A stretch of DNA of 64,000 nucleotides. Origin: JAVBJN01 sp031546985. Its GTDB lineage: Bacteria > Bacteroidota > Bacteroidia > Chitinophagales > Chitinophagaceae. Shown in pieces: positions 1-8,051 of this stretch. The stretch spans positions 1-64,000 of the forward strand of contig JAVBJN010000068.1 in NCBI GenBank assembly GCA_031546985.1. The letters run 5' to 3'. Positions within the stretch are counted from its first letter, which is position 1. Each line of letters opens with the position of its first letter. The notes beneath the pieces were generated by a model. It was not told the origin of the DNA. It was given only the letters and a program-made list of their open reading frames with translations, and did no database searches. A program made the position numbers and the translations under genes.

Positions 1-431
1 ACGAGCTGGCCTTCTGTAACACTACCCAAATCTGTATCGTACCGTAAACCGGCGGTTATCTTGCGCATAGTTATGTTATTGGTGAGCTGGGAAATGGTAA
101 CATGCTGCACCACTACACCACTGATATAATAGCAAATAACAATATTGAAATGATACAGCAACGCCCATTGGTCTGTAACGGCCCGCGCTGCACCCAAGCG
201 TTTATTGAGCGTGGTAATTTCTGTATCTGTCAACTTACTGGTGCCCAATAGGGTTACCCGCTCTGATTCTGAAGTATCGCCGGGTGACGACAGTTCTTTA
301 TTAAAAAACGAATAGGTAGAGAGGATTACACTATCTGTTTTACCAGTGTAGAGAAAATGCTTCTGTGCGCCGGCCTTCATCTGAAAACCAAAGCATATCA
401 ATAATATCCCTAACATTCGCAATAAGCTCAT
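1..431 (-). CDS. Secreted hypothetical protein, partial (candidate immunity protein)
   Basis: The minus strand is open from an ATG at 431 to the left edge, about 143 codons, with no stop seen, so the C-terminus lies outside the window. The first 23 or so residues form a clear signal peptide (MSLLRMLGILLICFGFQMKA, then GAQ), so the product should be periplasmic or surface-exposed. No family is recognised in the remainder. The start lies 15 bases after the stop of the 345-residue gene, which itself follows vgrG and the VgrG-tail gene with overlaps. That makes this the last visible gene of a vgrG-led transcript. A periplasmic protein encoded directly after a candidate effector is the usual place for an immunity protein, but this is position-based inference. 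Confidence 0.6.
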   Translation of the reverse strand, partial: MSLLRMLGILLICFGFQMKAGAQKHFLYTGKTDSVILSTYSFFNKELSSPGDTSESERVTLLGTSKLTDTEITTLNKRLGAARAVTDQWALLYHFNIVICYYISGVVVQHVTISQLTNNITMRKITAGLRYDTDLGSVTEGQL

Positions 432-446
432 AACTGATGGTTTTAT

Positions 447-1484
447 TTAGGAATGATACTTCCGTAACCGCTGAATGGTGTCATAATCAAAAATGCCATA
501 ATTGGATTCACCCAGTTTAATGCCCAGGTGGTTAACATACATATCTACATTGGCTTTGGTTTGAGGCGATACATGAAAATCGGGGGTGATCTCTGCATAA
601 GTAGCAGGCAAAGCGGCTTGCACCTTAACCCGCCACCAATACGCGATGGCTGTTGCAAATGTAAACAGGTAGTGGTAACTGACTATTTTTTTGATCTGGA
701 GGAAAGTCAGAGATACCTTATCGCGCGACAAATACATGGTACCTAAAATATTGTTGATAAAAAGCGTAAGGTCTACCGCTTCAGCGCCATTGGGTTTATA
801 CCAGAAATGATCGGCCGGGTAATCAAACACCGTATCATCGGGGATGGTGCCGGATGTTTTATAGTTCTTATGCTTACGAAAAGCAGAATACAGCGCGTTA
901 ATATCCCTGGGAAAAGCACACCCCCACAGCTTAACGATACCTGTAGTATGAAACGCCCTGCCCAATACAACCTTGTCCCAAAGCGCGCTGGTTATATCAT
1001 CTATCCGCATATCAATATCATCTGCCCCTTTCGTACTATTGGCAAGGATAGGTCCATTCCAATAAGCGTGGGAGAACACATGCAACTCATACAAGGTACC
1101 AGGGTCCTTTCTGCCTATTTCCTCAATAACCGGGTAAATGTCCATTTTGCTCAATGTCTTCTTCCCTTCTGATCGGAAATATTTATTCTTATAGTTGTCT
1201 TTGGTTATAGGGTCAAATGATTTTTCGGTAACCTGTTCTCCTTTTCCGTCTTTATACGACAAACAGCGAATCTTTCCTTTCAGAAAATCAAACATATAAA
1301 ACACCATATCCTCTTTGGCCGTTTTAGCCGCCAGCAGTTTAGCCTTACGCTTATCGGCATAAGCACCAAAAGTCCAGAAGTCGTGGTAATCCAAACCCGA
1401 AATCATAACGTATTGCTTAAGCGTACGAATCTCTTTGGTTTCCCTTTTGATGTCCTGGTAATTGCCATGAATAATATTAGCCAT
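447..1484 (-). CDS. VgrG-linked hypothetical protein, T6SS effector candidate
   Basis: 345 residues with no signal peptide, as expected for cargo loaded on a T6SS spike. Two blocks stand out: a hydrophobic strand ending in FSHA followed by NGPIL (His139), and a second strand ending in LWGCAF (Cys189). A hydrophobic strand before SH and another before GC is the layout of the catalytic His and Cys of clan CD (caspase-fold) hydrolases, but that resemblance is my inference and no family name is assigned. Residues around 260-290 are aromatic and hydrophobic and could be membrane-active. The ATG overlaps the stop of the upstream 55-residue gene (ATGGCTAA), so the two are translationally coupled. 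A secreted candidate immunity protein follows 15 bases later. Confidence 0.6.
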   Translation of the reverse strand: MANIIHGNYQDIKRETKEIRTLKQYVMISGLDYHDFWTFGAYADKRKAKLLAAKTAKEDMVFYMFDFLKGKIRCLSYKDGKGEQVTEKSFDPITKDNYKNKYFRSEGKKTLSKMDIYPVIEEIGRKDPGTLYELHVFSHAYWNGPILANSTKGADDIDMRIDDITSALWDKVVLGRAFHTTGIVKLWGCAFPRDINALYSAFRKHKNYKTSGTIPDDTVFDYPADHFWYKPNGAEAVDLTLFINNILGTMYLSRDKVSLTFLQIKKIVSYHYLFTFATAIAYWWRVKVQAALPATYAEITPDFHVSPQTKANVDMYVNHLGIKLGESNYGIFDYDTIQRLRKYHS

Positions 1485-1644
1485 TGCCTGTCGCCTTTAT
1501 TCTTTTTACACAATTGATTGTGAGGTTATCTTTGGTGGCATCCACAACTATTTTACCAGCCACCTCCGTCAGCTTTCCTGCATGCAGGGTATGCGTTTTT
1601 TGCACCCGTACAATCATATTCTTTGCCGTTTTTATAATAGCCAT
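1477..1644 (-). CDS. VgrG-tail-like small protein
   Basis: 55 residues starting at the ATG at 1644, one base after the vgrG stop (TGATATG). A longer reading from 1752 only overlaps vgrG out of frame and is not preferred. The sequence alternates hydrophobic and polar residues (for example KLTEVAGKIVVDATKDNLTI) like the gp5-type beta-helix that ends VgrG. It could be a separate tip or adaptor that caps the VgrG trimer, or the tail of a longer vgrG split by a frameshift. Its stop overlaps the start of the 345-residue effector candidate, which fits an adaptor between spike and cargo. No PAAR motif is visible, so a PAAR tip may be encoded elsewhere. Confidence 0.55.
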   Translation of the reverse strand: MAIIKTAKNMIVRVQKTHTLHAGKLTEVAGKIVVDATKDNLTINCVKRIKATGNG

Positions 1645-1645
1645 A

Positions 1646-3568
1646 TCAGAAGAAGCTGTTTTTTTCGCCGCTGTTAATGTGCACGCTTTTTTTGCTCTGC
1701 ATGAGCATATCTTCGCTGGCGCTGGTGAGGGTAATCTGCTCTGCAAACACATCCGACATTTGCGCGCCGCGGCTGTACTCCTTCTCTACCAGCTCGGTAC
1801 GGGTATCAGAAGTTTCCTGGATATCGCCCGCGGCAGTCTGTATAATATCTTTACCGGCAATGGAGGTAATGTTGGTATTGGCAGAATTGGTAATATTAAC
1901 CCCTGCACTTACCGATACATCTTTGCCCGCTGCCATAATGATATTTTCACCGGCATTGAGCGTAAAGTTTTTGGGTGCGTTTACTGCAATATTGCCCTTG
2001 CCATCCATATACCAACTGTTGCCGCTCGGGTCCTGCACGTAAATGGAGCCTTCGCCGTCCGTATCATCGAACCGGATAAGACAGCCCGACCGGGTGCTGA
2101 TGCTTTTAATGTGATTTTGTGTGCCACCGCCACGGCCGGTTATACCGGTATACATGGCCCCCATTACAAAAGGTCTGTCGGGATGGCTGTGTACAAAACC
2201 AATCATTACCTGGTCGTTCAGCTCCGGAATAGCCATAAAACCACGGTTGACGCTCACTTTATCGCTATTACCGGCATCGGGACTCATCATGCGGATAAAA
2301 TCGGTGGTTTCCCCTCCCTGCTGCCAGTCGAACTGTACACGAATGCGGCCCGCATCGTCTTTATTGTCTTTTACCGTAGCCAGTTGCGGCTCGGCTACAG
2401 GATTGCGAAACGCCGCAGCGGGCAAGTGGGTAGTCTCTGCCGGAATGGCTTCGAAAAAGCCCTGGTAATGGCCCAGCGTATCTACACTATGGCTTACACT
2501 CACCACCAGCAGCTTAGAAAAATAACTGGCATCGGTGCTGCCGGGCTTACGCATATTGAGGTCTATGACACAACCAGGGTATAAAAAAGGCACGGTGGTA
2601 ACGCCTGTAACGGTAAAAGCCCGGGCTGCTTTGCCTCCGGTATCGCTGGCTTGCGCCGCCTCTATATCATTGTCTGATGCAGCCCGCATAGGTGCCACAC
2701 GAAGTGATGGCGCTGCAAATATCTTTTGAGAGGTGCTGTGCGCATAATCGCCCAACTCACCCAGGCCACTGGCCGGGGTATCTCCTGCACTCAGCGGCTG
2801 GTTGGTATGGCTGTTGTAACCATAATGTCGTTGGTTGGCATATACGGCATGCATCTGCATCTGCACCTGGGTGGTATCCTTACCATAGATGAGGCTTACA
2901 GGAGCGGGTAAGGCAGGCTTACCAAAATTCAGCACACGGCCATCATAATAAAACCATTCTCCGTAAGCTGCGGCCATGCGCGCCAGGTAGTTGTAATGGC
3001 TTTCCTGGTACTGGCAACTGTACAGCAGGTTGCTGGTATAAGCCGGCTTTACAGCCACATCAAACTTGGTTTCGCCCAGGCCTTGTTTAATCACTTCATT
3101 GGCTATGGTAGCCAGGCTCACCGGCTGCGCACCGCCAAAGCTTTGGGTATGGAGTGCAGCGTCTAACAACGCAGTAGGACTGCTACCGGTTAATACAATG
3201 CTACCCCGATTGCCATGCGCCTGGTTAAAACCAACGCCGGAAATAATGCCTATAAATTCCCGTTCGGGACCGGCATTCAATATATTTTTATAACTAAAAG
3301 TTACAGATATGCGCTTGCCCAGCAGGTCGCGGGCATCGCTCATGGTATGATCCTGCGCGGCAGCGAGTGCATCGTATGGCAGCGACAGTTGGAATTGGTG
3401 GTGACCGGAAGTATGCTGCTGTAGCTGAAAAGCGTCGAAATGGCTAAACACATTGCCGCCAATCACAATTTTGAGCGCTACTACATGGATAATTCCAGGT
3501 ACATCGGCATAGGCCATTGCAGCGTTTACGTCCTGTGCGGCACCAGAAAGGTTATTGAATGCAGGCAT
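1646..3568 (-). CDS. tssI: T6SS spike protein TssI/VgrG
   Basis: 640 residues, close to the usual VgrG length without a large C-terminal effector extension. The N-terminal part (about 1-360) is the gp27-like base, including the stretch around LLYSCQYQESHYNYLARMAA. It is followed by a gp5-like OB-fold (about 390-480, RIRVQFDWQQGG and SDKVSVNRGFMAIPELND) and a C-terminal beta-helix of alternating short repeats from about 500 to the end. As a trimer it forms the puncturing tip on the Hcp tube. It follows hcp after 188 bases that hold a hairpin, and is coupled to the small tail gene downstream. The start MPAFNNLSG is the first good ATG. Confidence 0.93.
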   Translation of the reverse strand: MPAFNNLSGAAQDVNAAMAYADVPGIIHVVALKIVIGGNVFSHFDAFQLQQHTSGHHQFQLSLPYDALAAAQDHTMSDARDLLGKRISVTFSYKNILNAGPEREFIGIISGVGFNQAHGNRGSIVLTGSSPTALLDAALHTQSFGGAQPVSLATIANEVIKQGLGETKFDVAVKPAYTSNLLYSCQYQESHYNYLARMAAAYGEWFYYDGRVLNFGKPALPAPVSLIYGKDTTQVQMQMHAVYANQRHYGYNSHTNQPLSAGDTPASGLGELGDYAHSTSQKIFAAPSLRVAPMRAASDNDIEAAQASDTGGKAARAFTVTGVTTVPFLYPGCVIDLNMRKPGSTDASYFSKLLVVSVSHSVDTLGHYQGFFEAIPAETTHLPAAAFRNPVAEPQLATVKDNKDDAGRIRVQFDWQQGGETTDFIRMMSPDAGNSDKVSVNRGFMAIPELNDQVMIGFVHSHPDRPFVMGAMYTGITGRGGGTQNHIKSISTRSGCLIRFDDTDGEGSIYVQDPSGNSWYMDGKGNIAVNAPKNFTLNAGENIIMAAGKDVSVSAGVNITNSANTNITSIAGKDIIQTAAGDIQETSDTRTELVEKEYSRGAQMSDVFAEQITLTSASEDMLMQSKKSVHINSGEKNSFF

Positions 3569-3686
3569 ACTTTTTCGGTTTAAGGTTGCTAAAGGAGCAT
3601 CCGGTGGCTGGCCGGAATGTAAAATATTTTGGGTTGGTGTGGCGGTGGTAAAAGAGCGGTACTATCTGTAAATCGCGGGCTTGCAG

Positions 3687-3736
3687 AAAATTGGTGAACC
3701 ACCCTCCGCTATTGCACGTAATGGGTGGTTCACCAA
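3687..3736 (-). terminator. Hairpin between hcp and vgrG, probable attenuating terminator
   Basis: A perfect 14-bp inverted repeat: 3691-3704 (ttggtgaaccaccc) pairs with 3723-3736, with an 18-base loop. Read on the minus strand the stem is followed by TTTT. It sits after the hcp stop and before the vgrG start, so it could terminate most transcripts after hcp, which is needed in large excess over VgrG, or protect the hcp mRNA 3' end. Confidence 0.6.
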
Positions 3737-3756
3737 CAGGTATAAACATTTGCAGC

Positions 3757-4158
3757 TTAGCCCATTTTAGGCCATACGCCATCGTAAGCAGCGCTGCCGT
3801 AGTTGATTTTTTCAGCGCTGATGATAAAGCTTACAGTCATGCTCTTATCATTTACCGCATCAAAATTTAATTCGTGCTGAATCACATAACCATTCTCCCA
3901 CTCCAGGGTAATCATTTTACCTTCTTCGTGCGGTTTGTTAAACTCCACATTGCCTTTGGTAGGTTTAAACTTGCCATTGAGCAGGCTTTCCAGGATTTCA
4001 CTTTTATCGGTAGCTTCTACTGTGAGTTTAATGATAGCATTGGATGGATCTGAAGCCACACGGCCAGATGCATCGCAGGTGCGGGCTACACTGTAGTTTA
4101 CATTCAGTACTTTGTACTCTTCGCCGCCATTGAATTTGAACTTTGCATTGTAAGACAT
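3757..4158 (-). CDS. tssD: T6SS tube protein TssD/Hcp
   Basis: 133 residues. The N-terminus MSYNAKFKFNGGEEYKVLNV and the overall beta-rich pattern match Bacteroidota TssD (Hcp), the hexameric ring protein that stacks into the inner tube and is expelled on contraction. No signal peptide, as expected. It stands apart from the long structural operon, with its own candidate promoter about 40 bases upstream and a hairpin downstream, which suits a highly expressed gene. vgrG and cargo genes lie downstream on the same strand. Length and composition are ordinary for the family. Confidence 0.9.
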   Translation of the reverse strand: MSYNAKFKFNGGEEYKVLNVNYSVARTCDASGRVASDPSNAIIKLTVEATDKSEILESLLNGKFKPTKGNVEFNKPHEEGKMITLEWENGYVIQHELNFDAVNDKSMTVSFIISAEKINYGSAAYDGVWPKMG

Positions 4159-4195
4159 AGATCGTTTGTTTTAGAATTGTAAATAAATCTGAGTA

Positions 4196-4227
4196 CAAGA
4201 TTATCGAGACTTTGTGGCTGTACAAAA
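4196..4227 (-). promoter_or_regulatory. Candidate hcp promoter
   Basis: On the minus strand TTTTG (4227-4223) is separated by 19 bases from TAATCTTG (4203-4196), one mismatch from the Bacteroidota -33/-7 consensus TTTG-N19-TAnnTTTG. The -7 element lies 38 bases before the hcp ATG. Read by eye only. Confidence 0.4.
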
Positions 4228-4298
4228 CTTTAGGCGCACTGGTTTTAAAATTGTAGTAATACTACGACAGTTGCAAAAACAACTTAATACATCGCCCT

Positions 4299-4790
4299 TT
4301 ATAATGGCAATACAGGCGCATGCAACACCCATTGCCATTGAACGGGGTAAGTCTTTTTTACCCATTCATGACCCTTCAGTTCCTGGAGGTATAAACAGCA
4401 GTTGGCAACCGAAAAACCCTCGCCCATTCTGTTGGGTGTTATAAAGCAAAGCTGCCGGGTATGCCGGGGCAGTTTACCTTTAAGCACACTGTCTATTACA
4501 GCACGGTATACATAAAAATGACCAGTAGCACTGCGGTTAAGCGAGCTGTCTATAAGCGCCACTTTTCCCGACACTGCAACCAATGTACTTTGGCTTACGG
4601 CGGCTTCCGGTGTTAATACCGTACTGCTTTTTTCCTGCCTGCCCTCCAATGAAGCATCGGCAAACAGATCGATCCGGTTATTGCCCGCAGCATCGCGGTT
4701 TTGCAGGCCAGAACCAGCACCGTTACAGCCACTCAGCACATACCCCATCGCCCACATAAGCAACGGCAATAATCTCTTGTTTCTACGCAT
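4299..4790 (-). CDS. Small lipoprotein of unknown function
   Basis: 163 residues with a short charged N-terminus, a hydrophobic stretch and a lipobox (YVLSGC, Cys at about residue 22), so a lipoprotein. The mature part contains AVSGKVALIDSSL and ends in a Trp-rich segment. No family is recognised. It lies between the end of the tss operon (tssC) and hcp on the same strand, after a 13-bp hairpin that probably ends the operon. Position suggests a T6SS accessory outer-membrane protein; subtype iii systems lack TssJ and need other envelope partners, but nothing in the sequence proves that role. Confidence 0.6.
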   Translation of the reverse strand: MRRNKRLLPLLMWAMGYVLSGCNGAGSGLQNRDAAGNNRIDLFADASLEGRQEKSSTVLTPEAAVSQSTLVAVSGKVALIDSSLNRSATGHFYVYRAVIDSVLKGKLPRHTRQLCFITPNRMGEGFSVANCCLYLQELKGHEWVKKTYPVQWQWVLHAPVLPL

Positions 4791-4815
4791 GAATCGTTAA
4801 ACGTTTACTACCAAT

Positions 4816-4850
4816 AACAGCGGCCGTACTTAACAACTACGGCCGCTGTT
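4816..4850 (-). terminator. Hairpin after tssC
   Basis: A perfect 13-bp inverted repeat (4816-4828 with 4838-4850, aacagcggccgta and its complement, 9-base loop) lies 23 bases after the tssC stop. The T-run on the minus side is poor, so termination may be partial. It marks the likely end of the structural tss operon. Confidence 0.55.
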
Positions 4851-4872
4851 GTATGTACCAGATGCTGGTAAA

Positions 4873-6222
4873 TTATTCCTGGGTGTATTCCGCATCCCAC
4901 TGGTTGCCTTCATCGCCCTTATGCCCATCCAGCTTAATTACAAAGCTCTTGGCCGGGAAGTAAGGCGTAAGACGAATATCCAGCCATACCCGGTCTTTCT
5001 GCAGTTTATCCTGCTCAAAACGGGTAATCTTGAATTTCTCGATCAGTTTCTCAGGGCCTTTAATACTGTCGAGGAACTGAACGATTTGTCTTCTCAGATC
5101 ATCTTCGTTCTTAGAGTTCCAGTTTTCAAAAGCGCGCCTGTTCAGGAAGTCGAGCAATACTTTGGTTACGTAGTCGAACACCCGCACTACAGAGTAGGTT
5201 TGCAAACCAATATTATCGCCGGTAAACAGGGTTTTGGCAGAGAAGGCCATAATCTTGCCATACTCGTTTACCATAGGCACCAGGCCCATTTTCTCGAGCT
5301 GCGAAATTTCGCTTTTCTTCAGCTCAAAACGCACTGCGTCTACTTCGTTCATACCGCCGTGTTTTTTACCGGCCGATACCTGCGACATGAGCGTTTTATA
5401 AATTTTACCGGCCAGTGAGGTAGATGGCGGCAGGTATACATCCTCGCCCTCGCCTACTTCATCGGCCTTGCCACGGCCTACCAGCCAGTTGCAACACATG
5501 ATAACATTGCTGCGGTGCAATTCGCCTCCGGTAAGGTTGGCAGATTCAAACATATCTACCACATCATCGGGCTTATCGAGGTTGGCAAAGTCGGTTACCA
5601 GCATCACTTTATTCTCATTACAGAGCTTAGCCCATTTTTCAATTACCTTATTGGAACCCAGGTACCCGGGCAGCGCCAGCAGCGAATAGTTTTCGCGCAG
5701 GTCCAGGCGATCGTAATACTGCTTAAACTCGCCAGCTACCGCTTCAATAAACAGTGGGTTATCGAGGTCGGCCATCTGTGCCACAGAAGCATTCATGATG
5801 CGCACATTGTTCACCTTATCCAGCTCGGTATTCTTGTAAAACTGGGCCATCGTGCGGTAAGAGGTCTCCAGCTCACGGGCAGCGTCCAGTGTAGATTTCA
5901 GGTTTATCTTTAACGATTTGGAAGCCTGCTCAGACTGGGTTTTGCAGGTCTCCGTCATTGCTTCTACGCTTGTATTGTCGTTGAGCAGGTTAAGCCACAG
6001 GTTTATCTTATGCAACAGGTCTTCGCGCTCGGTTTTTTTCTCCGAATCGGTAAGAAATATCTGCTTGCGGGCTTTGCGGTCGGGGTTCATATTGGCCAAA
6101 CCATCTACTACCGATTCCAGGAAACTGAAACCGCCCACTTTGGCCAGTGCGCCCAGGCTATGCTCTAACTCCTGGGAAAGTTGCTTTTCTGCAACACTTG
6201 TTGCTGTTTGTGCTTTTGCCAT
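4873..6222 (-). CDS. tssC: T6SS sheath large subunit TssC
   Basis: 449 residues, normal for subtype iii TssC (VipB-like). The N-terminal part with KVGGFSFLESVVDGLANMNP and the later LLALPGYLGSNKVIEKWA segment match Bacteroidota TssC, which pairs with TssB to form the contractile sheath around the Hcp tube. It is cytoplasmic, with no signal or membrane segment. It follows tssB by 33 bases at the 3' end of the operon, and a hairpin follows the stop. Conserved elements appear intact. Confidence 0.93.
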   Translation of the reverse strand: MAKAQTATSVAEKQLSQELEHSLGALAKVGGFSFLESVVDGLANMNPDRKARKQIFLTDSEKKTEREDLLHKINLWLNLLNDNTSVEAMTETCKTQSEQASKSLKINLKSTLDAARELETSYRTMAQFYKNTELDKVNNVRIMNASVAQMADLDNPLFIEAVAGEFKQYYDRLDLRENYSLLALPGYLGSNKVIEKWAKLCNENKVMLVTDFANLDKPDDVVDMFESANLTGGELHRSNVIMCCNWLVGRGKADEVGEGEDVYLPPSTSLAGKIYKTLMSQVSAGKKHGGMNEVDAVRFELKKSEISQLEKMGLVPMVNEYGKIMAFSAKTLFTGDNIGLQTYSVVRVFDYVTKVLLDFLNRRAFENWNSKNEDDLRRQIVQFLDSIKGPEKLIEKFKITRFEQDKLQKDRVWLDIRLTPYFPAKSFVIKLDGHKGDEGNQWDAEYTQE

Positions 6223-6255
6223 AATACAATAGGTTAATAATGAATAATGATTGGT

Positions 6256-6858
6256 TTATTTGTTTGTTTCCAGTTCTTTGGCCACCGCCTGCAACGCCTC
6301 GATAAACGCGGCTTTGGATTGCTCGTTCTCCAGCATAGCGCGCAGCACCTTATTGCTTTTGAGCTGGCGCACAATCTTATTATACTGCTCCTGCTTCAGG
6401 CTCATGCCCTTTAAATAAGGACTTTGCTGGGTAAGGCTCCTGGGTGTAAAATCTGCCAGGGTGCTAAACCGGAAGTCCTCGCGGATCACTTGTCCGTCGG
6501 GCGTTTCCTGCTCTACAGCAATAGCCGGTTTAAAAAACTTAAACACTTCTTCTACCGTCTTTAAACCAGTGATAATCTCGGGGTTTACCGGCTCATCGTT
6601 GGTAAATTTGGACACTAAAAGCGTTTTGTTTTCCTGGATCTCCTGCACGGCTTCGTTGGCATCTACTTTTACTTCGTTGCCGCCTACGCCATAATTGAAC
6701 ATTGACATACTCATGCTTTTTGGGGTTAAATGAAGATTGTTTGATTGTATTTGAACAGCTGCCACGGGTGTTTCTGCACACTCCTCCGCAACAGTAGCGG
6801 TGCCGGGCGCCCTTGCGGTAAACCCCAGCAGCTGTTTTAGTTTGGAAAATAGTTTCAT
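6256..6858 (-). CDS. tssB: T6SS sheath small subunit TssB, with N-terminal extension
   Basis: The conserved TssB part begins at MFNYGVGGNEVKVDANEA and runs to the C-terminal KAAFIEALQAVAKELETNK; with TssC it forms the sheath. The start is uncertain. The frame is open from a GTG at 6897, with ATG codons at 6858 (MKLFSKLKQLLGF) and 6714/6708 right before the conserved block. I chose 6858 because otherwise 170 bases after tssK would be non-coding, but the extension of about 48 residues is unusual; TssB proteins I know of begin near the conserved block. The longest reading overlaps the tssK stop by 14 bases. It is immediately followed by tssC. Confidence 0.88.
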   Translation of the reverse strand: MKLFSKLKQLLGFTARAPGTATVAEECAETPVAAVQIQSNNLHLTPKSMSMSMFNYGVGGNEVKVDANEAVQEIQENKTLLVSKFTNDEPVNPEIITGLKTVEEVFKFFKPAIAVEQETPDGQVIREDFRFSTLADFTPRSLTQQSPYLKGMSLKQEQYNKIVRQLKSNKVLRAMLENEQSKAAFIEALQAVAKELETNK

Positions 6859-6883
6859 GGGATTATCATTTAGCTGCGCGGGA

Positions 6884-8035
6884 TTAATCGAGCACACTCC
6901 ATCCTGTTTTATCCTTTACCACTTGCGTAATGGCCTGCTCTTTTACCACAATATTCTCTTTATGCTGGCCTATGTATTCCAGTCCGCTCAGCTTTTCGAA
7001 TATGGCTTGCAGGCTTTGCAGCAACCTGCTTATCAATTGCATATACTCTCCGCATTTGTGGTGATCATAATGAATTTCCACAACCGCCGATAATTCGTTG
7101 AGTAACACATGGGGCGCTACCTCGCTCCACTCATAGCAATAGTTAAGCGCTTCTTCTTTTTCTTTAGGTGTAAGCAGCTCTATTGTGTTGTACACCACAT
7201 GCGCCAATTGGGCAAATATGTTTATGGTATGCACCGGAGGCAACTGGTGCGCCACATTGCGGTAATAGAAATAACTCGCAGCAAACTGCTGCAACATTAC
7301 CTCACACAGGTTCTTTATACTATTGGCCAGGGTGGTATTCTGGTTTTTAAAACTATTTTTTTGCAAAATGCGGGTGGCATACTGTTGCAGGCCAGCCATT
7401 GTTTTGGCAAAGGCATTGTAATAATTGAGCAATACCGGATGGCTGTGCAAACTGGTGCAGGGCGGTATAAAAGCGGTATCGGCATTTACCAGTCCGTTAT
7501 CGGATGTAATGCGGCCCGCCACAATGTAGTTGCCGCCAGAGCGTTCATGGTTTACCATACCTGCCGGCACCAACTCTACATGGTAGCGGGGCTGTGTGGA
7601 AATATGCCTTGGGGGCGTTTCTTCGGGGTCGAAACCGCCGGTAGGCTCCCGGTCAAAGGGGTTTACAGACACCAGGATATAATACTGCTGCCGGGCCTCG
7701 GCACTTGTGAGGGTAACATTACCTGCGGCAGGCAGGGAATTGATGTTGATGCTCAGGTCTTCGATGGCGATGCGGTACCCTGCCGGGGTAATGGCATGAC
7801 AGCGCCGGATGGTGAGCTGCACATCGTTGGTAGCCGAATTGTAAATGTCGAACACACTGGCTTCCTGCGTTGCGCCGGGTGCAGGGAGGAGTCCGTAATT
7901 GTGTTTGTTTACATTGAACGAAGCGGTATCGCGCATTACATCGAGCAGAAAATTCTCCTGCGCTACAAAGTGCTTCTGGGAGATCTTCATACCATCTACC
8001 CAGTTCACTGCAAAGTATTTAATTGGCTGTATCAT
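6884..8035 (-). CDS. tssK: T6SS baseplate protein TssK
   Basis: 383 residues. The start MIQPIKYFAVNWVDGMKISQ with KHFVAQENFLLD is typical of TssK of Bacteroidota; the homologue in other T6SSs starts with a similar W-x-xGM-x-ISxxHF block. TssK is the trimeric baseplate adaptor that joins the TssEFG wedge to the membrane complex, resembling phage receptor-binding proteins. No membrane segments. It sits between tssN (16 bases upstream) and tssB. In subtype iii systems it must dock to a membrane complex different from TssJLM. Confidence 0.9.
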   Translation of the reverse strand: MIQPIKYFAVNWVDGMKISQKHFVAQENFLLDVMRDTASFNVNKHNYGLLPAPGATQEASVFDIYNSATNDVQLTIRRCHAITPAGYRIAIEDLSININSLPAAGNVTLTSAEARQQYYILVSVNPFDREPTGGFDPEETPPRHISTQPRYHVELVPAGMVNHERSGGNYIVAGRITSDNGLVNADTAFIPPCTSLHSHPVLLNYYNAFAKTMAGLQQYATRILQKNSFKNQNTTLANSIKNLCEVMLQQFAASYFYYRNVAHQLPPVHTINIFAQLAHVVYNTIELLTPKEKEEALNYCYEWSEVAPHVLLNELSAVVEIHYDHHKCGEYMQLISRLLQSLQAIFEKLSGLEYIGQHKENIVVKEQAITQVVKDKTGWSVLD

Positions 8036-8051
8036 AGCTTTGGTTTTGGCT

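Noticed and set aside
3552..3782. 76-residue minus-strand frame between hcp and vgrG
   Set aside because: It overlaps the end of hcp out of frame and runs through the hairpin; no protein-like features.
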